Shown here piece by piece: positions 26,433 to 36,371 of a stretch of DNA of 64,000 nucleotides; the first letter of the stretch is position 1, and each line of letters starts with the position of its first letter. Under the pieces are notes generated by a model that did no database searches, was not told the origin of the DNA, and worked only from the letters and a program-made list of their open reading frames with translations. Both the position numbers and the translations under genes were made by a program. The stretch comes from Pelagibacter sp047722505 (GTDB lineage: Bacteria; Pseudomonadota; Alphaproteobacteria; Pelagibacterales; Pelagibacteraceae), in NCBI RefSeq assembly GCF_047722505.1, contig NZ_CP159814.1:434001-498000 (forward strand). Reading direction: 5' to 3'.

Positions 26433-27203
26433 TTATAAGTAAGGAGGCTTGGAATAACCTTTAACAGATTCTGTAAAGATTTCATAACCATTTTCAGTAA
26501 TACCTAACGTATGCTCAAATTGTGCTGATAAAGATTTATCTTTTGTAACTGCTGTCCAGCCATCTTTTAGCATTTTTACATCCCATTCACCGGTATTTAT
26601 CATTGGTTCAATTGTAAAGGTCATACCAGGTCTAAGCTCCATCCCTGTATTTTTTCTTCCATAATGTAAAATGTTTGGAGGTTCATGAAATGTTGTGCTT
26701 ATTCCGTGACCACAAAAATCTCTAACAACAGAATAACCCTTTTTTTCAACAAAAGATTGTATCTCATATCCAATGTCACCTAATTTTAATCCGGGTTTTA
26801 GCAAACTTATTGCTCTCATCATCGATTCGTATGTAGCATCAATTAAGTTGTTAACTTTAACGGGAGTTTTACCAATACAGAACATTCTACTAGTGTCACC
26901 ATAATGTTCATTAATTATAGCTGTTACATCAACATTTAAAGCGTCACCTTCAACTAAAATTCTACCAGAAGGTATGCCGTGACAGACAACATGATTTAAA
27001 GAAGTACACAATGATTTTTTAAAACCTCTATAAAAAAGCGGAGCTGAGTATCCACCATTGTCTCTAATAAATTCATAACCTAATTTATCCACAAACTCCG
27101 TGGTTACACCTGGCTTAATATTATCTGTAAGCATATCAAGAGTTCTTGCAGCAAGATTTCCAGCTATTCTCATCTTTTCAAATTTTTCTAAATAATCAGG
27201 CAT
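26433..27203 (-). CDS. map: Type I methionine aminopeptidase Map
   Basis: Removes the initiator Met from new proteins. All five metal ligands of the type I enzyme are visible: Asp in LNVDVTA, Asp in YGDTSR, His in CGHGIS, Glu in FTIEPM and Glu in QFEHT. Length 256 is normal. It overlaps sfsA by 8 bases and leads directly into purB. Confidence 0.96.
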   Translation of the reverse strand: MPDYLEKFEKMRIAGNLAARTLDMLTDNIKPGVTTEFVDKLGYEFIRDNGGYSAPLFYRGFKKSLCTSLNHVVCHGIPSGRILVEGDALNVDVTAIINEHYGDTSRMFCIGKTPVKVNNLIDATYESMMRAISLLKPGLKLGDIGYEIQSFVEKKGYSVVRDFCGHGISTTFHEPPNILHYGRKNTGMELRPGMTFTIEPMINTGEWDVKMLKDGWTAVTKDKSLSAQFEHTLGITENGYEIFTESVKGYSKPPYL

Positions 27204-27894
27204 TAATAATTTTAATTTTTTTATCTATTTTAATTTCTTTTGAACTTATTTTACATTGATATGCTAAAAAAATAACTCCAGCTTTTTTTGCAAGTAAATA
27301 ATTTTCATAATATCTTTTATCAATGTCTTTTGCTATTTTAAAATTATCAACACCTTCTATTTGGACCAAGAATAATAGATAAGATTTATAACCTTTTTTA
27401 ACTGCCTCTATAAGGGTTTTTAAATGCTTTGAACCTCTGGTAGTAACTGCATCTGGAAATTCTGCAGTTTTTTCTTCTCTAAACAAAGTAACATTTTTAA
27501 CTTCTACAAATATTTTTTTTTTATTTTTTTCAATTAGAAAATCAAGCCGTGTTTCTTTATTGAAAAATACCTCAGGCTTAATACTGTCATTGTTTGCAAC
27601 TTCTTTAACTAGATTATTTAATAAACCATGGAAGGCAATTTTATTTGCAAAATGGGTATTAACACCCACTAAATTTTTTTTAACTTTAATTATCTCAAGA
27701 GTATATTTTAACTTTCTTTTAGGGTCATCATTTTTAGATACATAAACCTCATTTCCCTCATCCAATAAACCCTTCATGGACCCAGTATTAGGGCAATGTG
27801 CCGTAACAATTTCCTTACCAATTTTAACATCTGTAAAAAATCTCTTATATCGTTTGATAAGTTTGCCTTTAATTAAAGGTTTGGTAAATTCCAT
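27196..27894 (-). CDS. sfsA: SfsA family DNA-binding/nuclease-like protein
   Basis: A 232-residue SfsA protein (sugar fermentation stimulation family). Typical stretches are VTAHCPNTGSMKGLL, FLIEKNKKKIFVEVKNVTL and AEFPDAVTTRGSKHLKTL, the second carrying a PD-(D/E)xK-like EVK. Its cellular role is poorly defined. It is the first gene of the leftward run with map and the purine genes, and only 21 bases separate it from the divergent CinA-like gene. Confidence 0.92.
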   Translation of the reverse strand: MEFTKPLIKGKLIKRYKRFFTDVKIGKEIVTAHCPNTGSMKGLLDEGNEVYVSKNDDPKRKLKYTLEIIKVKKNLVGVNTHFANKIAFHGLLNNLVKEVANNDSIKPEVFFNKETRLDFLIEKNKKKIFVEVKNVTLFREEKTAEFPDAVTTRGSKHLKTLIEAVKKGYKSYLLFLVQIEGVDNFKIAKDIDKRYYENYLLAKKAGVIFLAYQCKISSKEIKIDKKIKIINA

Positions 27895-27915
27895 ATTTAA
27901 ATTATATATTTAATA

Positions 27916-28665
27916 ATGAACCAAAATACAAAATTTAATGCCGCAATACTTATCATTGGTAACGAAATTCTCTCAGGAAGAACACAAGACACTAATACTA
28001 GTACAATTGCCCAGTGGCTGAACTCAATTGGTGTAAAAGTTAATGAGGTTAGAGTTATCCCAGATATAGAAAATACAATTGTTGAGAGCGTTAATCATTT
28101 AAGAAAGGTTAACAGTTATGTATTTACTACAGGCGGTATTGGACCAACACATGACGATATTACCGCTCTATCTATTTCAAAAGCATTTAGCCTTGAGTAC
28201 GAAATTCACAAAGAAGCTTTTAAAATATTAGAATCTTACTACAAAGTAGGTGAATTTAATGAGGGTAGACAAAAAATGGTATGGATGCCACGTAATGCTA
28301 ATTTGATATTAAATCCAACAAGTGGTGCACCAGGATTTAATGTTGAAAACGTTTTTTGCTTACCAGGAGTTCCTTCAATTTTAAAATCAATGCTTGGAGG
28401 ATTAAAAAGTAGAATAGTAGGGGGTGATCCCATATTAAGCCATACGATAAGTTTAAAAACTGTTGAAAGTGAAATTGCAAAATCTTTAACTAAAGTCCAA
28501 GATGATAATAAGGATGTTGAAATTGGAAGTTACCCTTTTTTTCAAGCAGGCAAACTAGGTGTATCAATAGTAATACGATCTGAAGACCAGCTTAAAATTG
28601 ATAAGTGTAGTTCTGAAATATTAGAGTTTGTTAATCAAAAAAAAATAGAAGTAGTTGTTAGATAA
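27916..28665 (+). CDS. CinA N-terminal-type molybdopterin-binding domain protein
   Basis: A 249-residue protein with the MoaB/Mog fold of CinA: ILIIGNEILSGRTQDTNT near the N-terminus, YVFTTGGIGPTHDDIT, and CLPGVPSI. The C-terminal nicotinamide-nucleotide amidase domain of full CinA is absent, so this is the stand-alone COG1058 form; the enzymatic role (possibly ADP-ribose pyrophosphatase-like) is not certain. It is divergent from sfsA with a 21-base spacer, so promoters must reach into coding sequence. Confidence 0.85.
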   Translation: MNQNTKFNAAILIIGNEILSGRTQDTNTSTIAQWLNSIGVKVNEVRVIPDIENTIVESVNHLRKVNSYVFTTGGIGPTHDDITALSISKAFSLEYEIHKEAFKILESYYKVGEFNEGRQKMVWMPRNANLILNPTSGAPGFNVENVFCLPGVPSILKSMLGGLKSRIVGGDPILSHTISLKTVESEIAKSLTKVQDDNKDVEIGSYPFFQAGKLGVSIVIRSEDQLKIDKCSSEILEFVNQKKIEVVVR

Positions 28666-28668
28666 TAA

Positions 28669-29079
28669 ATGCTTTATTTCGCTTACGGCAGTAATCTAAA
28701 TCATTTTCAAATGAAAAAAAGATGTAAAGACAGTGTCTTTTTAAAGAAAATTAATTTAACTAATTTCACATTAAACTTTAGAAGTAAATATAGAGCTGCT
28801 GATATAGAGCCTAAAAAAAACTCAATTGTTCCAGGTGCTTTGTTTGAAATATCTAAAAGTGACGAAAAAAAATTAGATGTTTATGAAGACTATCCAGTTT
28901 TATATAAGAAATACTATTTTACTTATTATGGTAAAAAAGTGATGACTTATAGGATGACAAAAAAAACTCCCTTTATGTTCCCAACAGAAAGATACTTAAA
29001 TGTTATTAAGCGTGGTTACAAAGATTGTTTATTAGATGTAAAATTTCTTCATAAAGCTTTAAAAAAAAATTTTAAATAA
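28669..29079 (+). CDS. Gamma-glutamylcyclotransferase (AIG2-like) family protein
   Basis: A 136-residue protein starting with the family signature YFAYGSNL, which forms the substrate pocket, followed by an acidic DVYEDYP motif holding the expected catalytic acid. Members act on gamma-glutamyl dipeptides or degrade glutathione; the precise substrate is unknown. It begins 3 bases after the CinA-like gene and overlaps the convergent membrane-protein gene by 8 bases. Confidence 0.85.
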   Translation: MLYFAYGSNLNHFQMKKRCKDSVFLKKINLTNFTLNFRSKYRAADIEPKKNSIVPGALFEISKSDEKKLDVYEDYPVLYKKYYFTYYGKKVMTYRMTKKTPFMFPTERYLNVIKRGYKDCLLDVKFLHKALKKNFK

Positions 29080-30304
29080 AACTAAATTTGTAAATAACAT
29101 CACTAATTGCAATGATGTAGTATAAAAAATGATATATAATTAAGTTTATCGAGGCTATTTTATTATCTAAAAAAATATCTTTAAATTTGCTTTTACTAAA
29201 TAAAAAGAAAAAAATAAAAAAAAGTGGCTCAAAGTATTTTTGAAGAGTAATTATTCCACTAATCACAATTAATATAGAAAATAAAAAGAATAAATCAAAT
29301 TTATTATTAAATATTAATAGTATTAAAGTAAAATTGATTATGAAAATTATATAGAACAATAAATAGTTACCAAAAATTAGTTTTGAAGCTATAAAAAAAA
29401 TACCACCATTTTGACCCATAGTATTTAAGTCATGCATTAAAAATATTATAAAAAAAAGAAATAAAGACAATACAAGATAGATTAAAATATTTTTAATTTT
29501 AATCATTTTAAAGTTCCCATAAAAAATATTTATTAGTAAAATTGGAAGAGTATAAATAAAAATTGAAACTACATTTGTGAATATTGTGTTAAAAATATTT
29601 CCTGAAAATACAAGATTTGAATACAGCATAGGAAATTTGTAGAGAAAATAAACACCTGGAAGTGCAAGCAATGCTGAGTAGACCAATAGAGAAGAGTATT
29701 TTTTATAATCTATTTTTTTTAAAAAAAATATGAGAAAAAAAGCATAAAAAACTGAATAATATTGCCTAGAATAACATGCTAGAGCTAAAAAAAAGAAAGA
29801 AATGTAAAGCTTAGAATCCTGTTCAAATTTTTCTGTATACTTTAAAAAAAAATAAACACCTAGAAGTATAAAGATGTAAGATAAATTATTATCATTAGCC
29901 CATATTGCTGAATAAATATAACTAGGAGTTAAAAATATTATTGCTGAGATTATAAATAAAATATTATTATTTTTGTTTTTATATTTAGTTTTTAAGCATA
30001 GATAAAATAAATAGGGAGTGATTAAAGAGATTAAACAAAAAATTAACCTTACATCATTTGGATCGCTAAATATAAAATTCAATCGCGATAAAAAAAAATA
30101 ATGTAAAGGGAAATGAAGTGTCCATGGCGATGGATCAAAGAAAAAAGATTCTTTCAATTTAACAACATAAGGCCAAGTATCCCTAAAATCACCAGAAAGA
30201 GGCGTACCACTTCCATCAACATCAAAATAAAAACTTGTTAGTAAAACTATAATTGAAAAAATATAAATTATATAGCCACTTAAATTAATCTTATTATTGT
30301 TCAT
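29072..30304 (-). CDS. Polytopic membrane protein, GT-C glycosyltransferase-like
   Basis: A 410-residue protein with about ten hydrophobic segments. The first periplasmic loop holds DVDGSG and SGDFRDTWPYV, acidic residues placed as in lipid-linked-sugar-dependent GT-C transferases, then PSPWTLHFPLHYF. This supports, but does not prove, a glycosyltransferase. It overlaps the epimerase gene by 4 bases, so it probably belongs to surface-sugar assembly. No closer family recognised. Confidence 0.65.
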   Translation of the reverse strand: MNNNKINLSGYIIYIFSIIVLLTSFYFDVDGSGTPLSGDFRDTWPYVVKLKESFFFDPSPWTLHFPLHYFFLSRLNFIFSDPNDVRLIFCLISLITPYLFYLCLKTKYKNKNNNILFIISAIIFLTPSYIYSAIWANDNNLSYIFILLGVYFFLKYTEKFEQDSKLYISFFFLALACYSRQYYSVFYAFFLIFFLKKIDYKKYSSLLVYSALLALPGVYFLYKFPMLYSNLVFSGNIFNTIFTNVVSIFIYTLPILLINIFYGNFKMIKIKNILIYLVLSLFLFFIIFLMHDLNTMGQNGGIFFIASKLIFGNYLLFYIIFIINFTLILLIFNNKFDLFFLFSILIVISGIITLQKYFEPLFFIFFFLFSKSKFKDIFLDNKIASINLIIYHFLYYIIAISDVIYKFSFI

Positions 30305-31221
30305 TTAATAAACTTTAAATAGAGCTTTTTGTGTGTTTTGTAAATCTCATTTGTAGCTTCAAAGATATCTTTTTTGGGAGACCAGTTAAATTTATTTTTA
30401 GCAAGGATATTGTTTCCTATAAGTCCTTTTGCTAATTTCTTAGGATAATTAATCTTAATATTAATTTTATTTTTGTTGACAATATTATAAATTATTTTAT
30501 TTAAAAGCGTAAGCTTACCAGAGCTTAAAATAACAGCGTCCATATTTTTATCGCTAAACATTATTTTTATTATCCCCTTACAAATATCTTCTGCGTGAGA
30601 AAAGTCAGATGCAATATTGCTTTTTAGTATTTCATTTAGGAAATTTATATTTTTTTCATAGATTGCTCTTATTATCCTAGGAATAATAAATTTTTGATTT
30701 CTATATTTGGAGTCGTGATTAAATAATATTATGTTTGAATATTTTATCTTATTTATTTTCTTATATTTTAGCATTAAATTATGACTTTGAATTCTAAATT
30801 TTGTGTAATTTGTTGATGCTTGTATTTTTGAATTTTCATTTACAATACCATTTCTTTTTTTAAATATTTGAGATGAGCTACAAGAAATAAATTTAGCTTT
30901 TTTATTTGCTTTAAAAGTGGTGTAAAAAATATTTTTAGTCGATATTAAATTATTTTTATAAAACTTCTCATAATTATTTTCTAGATGAGAGGGGTTGTTA
31001 GAGGCTAGATGAAGAACAATATCTGGTTTTTGTTTTTTAAAAATAGCTTCTATTTTTTTTTTGTTTAATAGATTTGAAATTATATAGTTAATCTTTTTAT
31101 TAACATTTACTTCTTTTGATTTAGTTATTATATTTATATTTAATTTTTTTCTTTTTAATAGTTTGCAGATAATCCTACCATCCTGACCCAATCCACCTGT
31201 TATAAATAAATTTTTAACCAT
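30301..31221 (-). CDS. NAD-dependent epimerase/dehydratase (GDP-mannose 4,6-dehydratase-like)
   Basis: A 306-residue extended SDR protein. The nucleotide-binding motif GGLGQDGRIIC (about 9-19) resembles TGQDG of GDP-mannose dehydratases; HLASNNPS follows. The active-site Tyr-Lys is less clear: SSSQIFKKRNG then NYTKFRIQS gives a Y-T-K-F-R arrangement, so the YxxxK motif is altered and activity may differ. Likely acts on a nucleotide sugar. First gene of the leftward unit with the membrane protein, divergent from the C-methyltransferase gene. Confidence 0.75.
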   Translation of the reverse strand: MVKNLFITGGLGQDGRIICKLLKRKKLNINIITKSKEVNVNKKINYIISNLLNKKKIEAIFKKQKPDIVLHLASNNPSHLENNYEKFYKNNLISTKNIFYTTFKANKKAKFISCSSSQIFKKRNGIVNENSKIQASTNYTKFRIQSHNLMLKYKKINKIKYSNIILFNHDSKYRNQKFIIPRIIRAIYEKNINFLNEILKSNIASDFSHAEDICKGIIKIMFSDKNMDAVILSSGKLTLLNKIIYNIVNKNKINIKINYPKKLAKGLIGNNILAKNKFNWSPKKDIFEATNEIYKTHKKLYLKFIK

Positions 31222-31292
31222 TAGTTTATTTTTTTGATTATTTGCTATATATTTTCAATATATTTATTTAAATTAAACTACTATTTAATATT

Positions 31293-32504
31293 GTGAAAAT
31301 TAAAAATTGCAGATCTTGTAAAAGCACCCATTTAATTAAGGTATATAGTCTTGGTAAACAATCTTTAACAGGGGTTTTTCCTCCAAAAAAAAACACAAAT
31401 ATTACAAAAGGTGATTTGAGCATGATTATTTGTAATAGATGCAAATTATTACAGCTACAACACAACTTTAATCCAGATGAGATGTATGGGAGTAATTATG
31501 GCTACATGTCATCATTAAATAAATCCATGGTATCTCACCTAAAAATGAAAGCTCTGAATTTAAAAAAAAAATATAATTTAAAAATTAAAAATAACATTTT
31601 GGACATTGGGAGCAATGATGGAACTTTTTTATCATATTTTAATAACAAGTTTAAATTATTTGGTTGCGATCCAACAATTAAAAAGTTTAAAAATTTTTAT
31701 AGAAAAGATATAAAACAAATTCCTCTTTTTTTTTCATCAAAACATTTTGAAAATAAAAAATTTGATTTAATTACATCAATATCTATGTTCTATGATTTAC
31801 CTGATCCCCTAGATTTTGCTCAACAAATTCACTCAATACTTCATGAAAAAGGAATATGGCATATTGAATTAAGTTACATGCCAATGATGATTAAAAATAC
31901 ATCATATGACACTATTTGCCATGAACACTTAGAGTATTATTCACTAAAATCTTTAAAATACTTACTGGATAGAGCTAACCTAAAAATAGTTAATCTTTCT
32001 TTTAACCAAATTAATGGTGGCAGCATAGAGCTTGATATTGCTAAAAAAAAGTCCACACATAAAGAGTGTACCCATTTAATTAACTGGGTTTTAGAGAGTG
32101 AAAAATTAAACAAATATAATGATATTGAAAGACAAAAAGTATTTTTTAAAGAGTGTAAAAATCACAAATATTTATTAAAAAAACTGCTTCTTACATTAAA
32201 AAAACAAAATAAAAAAATTTTAGGATATGGTGCATCCACCAAGGGAAATGTATTACTTCAGTACTGTGGCATAAATTCTAAAATTTTAGACAATATTGCT
32301 GAAGTTAATAAATTTAAATTCAATAAATTTACACCAGGAACAAAAATTAAAATTATATCAGAAAAAAAAGCTAAACAAAAAAAACCAGATTATCTTTTAG
32401 TTTTACCTTGGCATTTTAAAGACCATATAGTTAAAAGAGAGCAAAAATTTCTTAAAGAAGGTGGTAAATTAATATTTCCACTTCCAGACATTGAAATAAT
32501 TTAA
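31293..32504 (+). CDS. Sugar C-methyltransferase with N-terminal zinc-binding domain
   Basis: A 403-residue protein of the NDP-hexose C-methyltransferase type. The N-terminus has a zinc site from CRSC and CNRC pairs (putative zinc-binding domain), the middle a SAM motif NILDIGSNDGTFL (about 100-112) with CHEHLEYYS, and the C-terminus the C-methyltransferase domain including GYGASTKGNVLLQYCG. Such enzymes add a branch methyl to deoxysugars. Start is GTG at 31293. It leads a rightward surface-sugar unit (GT2, FkbM, membrane protein). Confidence 0.88.
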   Translation: MKIKNCRSCKSTHLIKVYSLGKQSLTGVFPPKKNTNITKGDLSMIICNRCKLLQLQHNFNPDEMYGSNYGYMSSLNKSMVSHLKMKALNLKKKYNLKIKNNILDIGSNDGTFLSYFNNKFKLFGCDPTIKKFKNFYRKDIKQIPLFFSSKHFENKKFDLITSISMFYDLPDPLDFAQQIHSILHEKGIWHIELSYMPMMIKNTSYDTICHEHLEYYSLKSLKYLLDRANLKIVNLSFNQINGGSIELDIAKKKSTHKECTHLINWVLESEKLNKYNDIERQKVFFKECKNHKYLLKKLLLTLKKQNKKILGYGASTKGNVLLQYCGINSKILDNIAEVNKFKFNKFTPGTKIKIISEKKAKQKKPDYLLVLPWHFKDHIVKREQKFLKEGGKLIFPLPDIEII

Positions 32505-32509
32505 TTACT

Positions 32510-33208
32510 ATGAAGGCATGTGTAATAATACCAACACTTAATGAAGAAAAAAATATTTATAAGATATTTAACAAAATTAAAAGCACAAAGATAAAATTAG
32601 ATATTTTATTTATAGATGACAACTCTAAAGATGCTTCACAAAATATAATCAAAAACTTAGAAAAAAAATTTAAATATGTTATGTATATTTTTAGAAACAG
32701 TAAGACAGGAATAGGATCTGCGCATAAAGAGGGAATTAAGTACTGCTATAAAAAAAAATATGATTTAATTATAACAATGGATGCAGACGGTACACATGAC
32801 CCAAAATATTTTAAAAAAATGATAGCTGCTGCAAAATACTATGATTATGTTATTACCAGTAGATTTGCTAAACCAGGTTTGATTAAGGATTGGCCTCTAC
32901 TAAGAAAATTCATCACTTATTCAAGACATGCTCTTGTTAAAATATTTTTAGATATAAGTTATGATGCATCTGGTGCTTATAGGTGCTTTTATAGAAATAA
33001 AATTAAGCTAAAAGACATTTGTGCTGCAAAAAACAATGATTATGCTTTTTTCTGGGAAATAACTTATATAATAAAAAAAAGAGGATATAAAATTCATGAA
33101 ATTCCTGTTCAATTAATTTACAGAAAATTAGGAAAGTCAAAAATGAAAATTAAGCATATTTTTTACTCACTATTTTATTTATTTAAGATTTTTATTTTCA
33201 AAAAATAA
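32510..33208 (+). CDS. Family 2 glycosyltransferase (polyprenyl-phosphate mannosyltransferase-like)
   Basis: A 232-residue GT-A fold enzyme: VIIPTLNEEKNI at the N-terminus, FIDDNSKDAS, and the metal/donor motif MDADGTHDP (about 93-101). No C-terminal membrane helices, resembling dolichyl-phosphate mannose synthases (DPM1). It may supply lipid-linked sugar to the membrane GT-C-like proteins nearby. Five bases separate it from the C-methyltransferase gene; the next gene starts 1 base after it. Confidence 0.87.
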   Translation: MKACVIIPTLNEEKNIYKIFNKIKSTKIKLDILFIDDNSKDASQNIIKNLEKKFKYVMYIFRNSKTGIGSAHKEGIKYCYKKKYDLIITMDADGTHDPKYFKKMIAAAKYYDYVITSRFAKPGLIKDWPLLRKFITYSRHALVKIFLDISYDASGAYRCFYRNKIKLKDICAAKNNDYAFFWEITYIIKKRGYKIHEIPVQLIYRKLGKSKMKIKHIFYSLFYLFKIFIFKK

Positions 33209-33209
33209 A

Positions 33210-33956
33210 ATGATCAAGCAAAACACAACACAAAACACAATCATTTTAATTTATATTGAAAAATTAATAAGGTTTATACCGCATATCTATTTAATTTTTA
33301 GAACCTTGGTAAGACACACTAATTATTTTGAAAATGATTTTTTCTACTTAAAAAAAATTTTTAGAGATAGAAAAATTAATATTATTGACGTTGGTGCATC
33401 TGATGGTATTTCTGCTCAATTTTTCATAAAAAATCTTAATCCAAAATATATATTTTGCTATGAGCCACAAAAAATTTTTTTCAAAAAACTAATTAATCTT
33501 AAAAAAAAACACAAAATGTTAAAAATTTTTAATTATGGCTTAGGTGAAAAAAATACAATTACAAATATATTTTTTCCATATATAAAATTTTTTCAAAAGA
33601 AATATTTTCTTTTAACTTATTCTTTCCCAATTAAAAAAGAATTAGAGAAACAAATCAATCTTGATTTTTTTATTAAACCTAAAATTACAAAAAGTCATAT
33701 TATCGTTAAAAAATTCAAGATCACAAATGATAAAATTGATTTAATTAAAATTGATACTAATGGTAGCGAAATTGATATTGTTAAATCATTAAAACTTTTA
33801 ATCAAAAGAGATAAGCCAGTTTTGATAATTGAAAATAATAATATTGGAAAAATATATAGAATTTTAAAGATCTATAAATATAAAAAATATTGTATTGTAA
33901 ACAAGAAATTTGTAATTCATAAAAAACAAAATAATGCCAACATCATTTTTAAATAA
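33210..33956 (+). CDS. FkbM-family methyltransferase
   Basis: A 248-residue methyltransferase with motif I INIIDVGASDGISAQF (about 54-69), then FCYEPQKIFF and LIKIDTNGSEIDIVKSL, the FkbM C-terminal signature. A hydrophobic N-terminal stretch (about 8-30) may attach it to the membrane. It overlaps the next gene by 23 bases and follows the GT2 gene by 1 base, so translation is probably coupled. Likely target is a surface sugar. Confidence 0.8.
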   Translation: MIKQNTTQNTIILIYIEKLIRFIPHIYLIFRTLVRHTNYFENDFFYLKKIFRDRKINIIDVGASDGISAQFFIKNLNPKYIFCYEPQKIFFKKLINLKKKHKMLKIFNYGLGEKNTITNIFFPYIKFFQKKYFLLTYSFPIKKELEKQINLDFFIKPKITKSHIIVKKFKITNDKIDLIKIDTNGSEIDIVKSLKLLIKRDKPVLIIENNNIGKIYRILKIYKYKKYCIVNKKFVIHKKQNNANIIFK

Positions 33957-35190
33957 AAATTTTAAAATAATATTATTTTTTCTTCTTTTAATAATTTTTT
34001 TTTATAGAAGTCCATACATACTGTTAAATGGAAGATTTGTGGCTGAGGAAGGATCTTTTTTTTTTAGGAATTCATATCTTTTTGGCTCACTAAAAGGTTT
34101 AACTCAAGTTTTTTGGGGTAGTGGTTATTTTAATTTTTGGCCTAATATCGCTACAGTTTTTGCATCATTTACCCCGCTTAATTATTCCCCACTTGTAACT
34201 GTATATTTTGCAGCCATTGTTCAAATTTATCTTTTGATCTTTATGGTATTTTCAAATTCTTATTTTTTAAAAACTAACACCGACAAAACAATAATTTCTT
34301 TAATCGTTTTAGTTGGACCTCCAATGGTTGCTGAGGTGTGGTTGAATACCTTAACCTCTCAAAGTTATTTTACAATTATAACGATACTAATCTTTTTTCA
34401 AAAAGATATTTCTACTAATATATTTAACAAATTGTCCCCATTAATCCTATTTATTTCAGGTCTTACGTCTTTGTTATCCTGTGCACTGTCTCCTTTTTTT
34501 TTATATAAATACCTTATTGATAAAAGTAAGTTTAATTTCAATAATTTCATTGCAATAATTTCTACATCTATTTTTCAAAGTTTAATATTCGCTTATTCCA
34601 AAATTCAAAACTTGGACTTAGCTGGAGAAAACACAAGATTCTTAGTTTCTTTTGATAAGATTGTTAATTTAATTTACAATATTATCATTAAAAGTTTTTT
34701 TGGAAGAGACTTAACTCATTTTTTATATAATAACATTTTAGTTTCTTTAAATATCTTCTTATTAATCTTTCTAATCGTAACTTTTTTCTTATTTATTATT
34801 AAATTTTTATTTAATTTATTCAAAAATGATAAGCTTTTTTTATCTTTATTAATTTTCTTTATTATTATCTTATTTATTACATTTTTTGGCGCTAAAGCTG
34901 AACAAGTTCAAGGTAGGTATGCTTTAATTCCTGGTATTTTATTAATCTTTATTACATATCGTGTATCTCAAATTTCAAATGGCATATTGAAGTTTTTAAG
35001 TTCTTTTTTAATTGTAATTTGCTTACTTTCTGGTTTTTATGAATATAAATCTAGAAACACTTACCCACAATTTTTAATATGCATGAATTGTCCTAACTGG
35101 AAAAATGAGGTTTCTACATGGAACGAAGATAATTCATATCTTCTTAAAATATGGCAATACCCAACAAAAAAAATGAGTCTTAAAAAATAA
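33934..35190 (+). CDS. Polytopic membrane protein, probable glycan-related
   Basis: A 418-residue integral membrane protein with roughly ten hydrophobic segments. The early loop NGRFVAEEGSFFF has a paired Glu where GT-C transferases have acidic catalytic residues. A small cysteine pair (CMNC) occurs near the C-terminus. No family recognised. Position at the end of the C-methyltransferase-GT2-FkbM unit, overlapping FkbM by 23 bases, suggests a role in the same surface polymer. Confidence 0.65.
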   Translation: MPTSFLNKNFKIILFFLLLIIFFYRSPYILLNGRFVAEEGSFFFRNSYLFGSLKGLTQVFWGSGYFNFWPNIATVFASFTPLNYSPLVTVYFAAIVQIYLLIFMVFSNSYFLKTNTDKTIISLIVLVGPPMVAEVWLNTLTSQSYFTIITILIFFQKDISTNIFNKLSPLILFISGLTSLLSCALSPFFLYKYLIDKSKFNFNNFIAIISTSIFQSLIFAYSKIQNLDLAGENTRFLVSFDKIVNLIYNIIIKSFFGRDLTHFLYNNILVSLNIFLLIFLIVTFFLFIIKFLFNLFKNDKLFLSLLIFFIIILFITFFGAKAEQVQGRYALIPGILLIFITYRVSQISNGILKFLSSFLIVICLLSGFYEYKSRNTYPQFLICMNCPNWKNEVSTWNEDNSYLLKIWQYPTKKMSLKK

Positions 35191-35246
35191 TTAATTTCAA
35201 TATCAATTATCTATGAATGCCTAGAATTATTATAATTAAATAATCC

Positions 35247-36371
35247 TCATCTGAAATTTAATTCTAAAACTTTTCTGTGCTTATTACCTTTATAACTTGC
35301 AAGAGGTCTGATTAATTTATTCGCAGCATGCTGCTCTATGATGTGCGCTGACCAACCAGTAATTCTTGAAATTACAAATATTGGTGTAAAGAAATCTGTA
35401 TCAAATCCCATTAAGTGGTAAGTAGGTCCTGTTGGGTAATCAACATTTGGATAAATATTTTTCTCTTCAATCATTACCTTTTCAACAATGTCATAAATTT
35501 TTTCAAACGTTTTATCTTTTTTAATAGTGGCAACTCTTTTAAAGTATTCTCTCATGGTTGGAACTCTTGAGTCTCCACTTTTATAAACTCTATGACCAAA
35601 TCCCATAATAACATCTTTGTTTTTTAGAGCTTTCGTAATCCATTTTAAAGCGTTCTCAGGTTTTTTAATTTTTTTCATCATGTGCATTACTTCTTCGTTA
35701 GCACCACCATGAAGCGGACCTTTTAGACTTGCTATAGCACCTGTGATTGCCCCATGAATATCAGATAAACTACTGGTAATAGTTCTTGCGGTAAATGTTG
35801 ATACGTTAAAACTATGTTCAGCGTATAAAATTAAAGAGACATCAAAGGCTTTAACAATTTCTTTATTAGGAACTTTTCCAAAACACATATGGAAAAAATT
35901 CTCGGAAAAATCCAAATTTTTCTTTGGTGCTATAATTTTTTTTTCTTTTCGAAGTCTATAAAAAGCAGCTAATGCAGTAGGTGTTTTTGCAAAAATTCTA
36001 ATTGCTTTTCTTAAGTTTGCTTTCGGAGAGTTGTCAGTAGTCTCTTTGTCTTCAAGAGCCATAATGCTGACAGCAGTTCTTGCTACATCCATCGGATGAG
36101 AGTTTTTAGGTATCTTTTTTAAAATACTTATTAAATTTTTTGATAAAGTTATCTCTTTAGATAATTCTTTCTTAAATTCTTTTAGTTGTTTTTTGTTAGG
36201 TAATTCTTTATTTAAAATTAAGTAAGCAACTTCTTCAAAATCACATCTTGCACATAAATCTTGTGCCGCATACCCCCTATAAGTAAGAGAGTTAATTTCT
36301 GGCATAACTTTTGAAATTTCAGTTTCATCAACAACTATCCCTAGCAAACCTTTTTTAATATCATCACTCAT
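35247..36371 (-). CDS. prpC: 2-methylcitrate synthase / citrate synthase PrpC
   Basis: A 374-residue citrate-synthase-fold enzyme. Active-site regions are YAEHSFNVSTFTAR, GPLHGGANEEVM and MGFGHRVYKSGDSR, with the His and Asp positions present. The short length and the position after prpD and prpB indicate methylcitrate synthase (propionyl-CoA plus oxaloacetate). The start overlaps the prpB stop by one base. Confidence 0.93.
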   Translation of the reverse strand: MSDDIKKGLLGIVVDETEISKVMPEINSLTYRGYAAQDLCARCDFEEVAYLILNKELPNKKQLKEFKKELSKEITLSKNLISILKKIPKNSHPMDVARTAVSIMALEDKETTDNSPKANLRKAIRIFAKTPTALAAFYRLRKEKKIIAPKKNLDFSENFFHMCFGKVPNKEIVKAFDVSLILYAEHSFNVSTFTARTITSSLSDIHGAITGAIASLKGPLHGGANEEVMHMMKKIKKPENALKWITKALKNKDVIMGFGHRVYKSGDSRVPTMREYFKRVATIKKDKTFEKIYDIVEKVMIEEKNIYPNVDYPTGPTYHLMGFDTDFFTPIFVISRITGWSAHIIEQHAANKLIRPLASYKGNKHRKVLELNFR

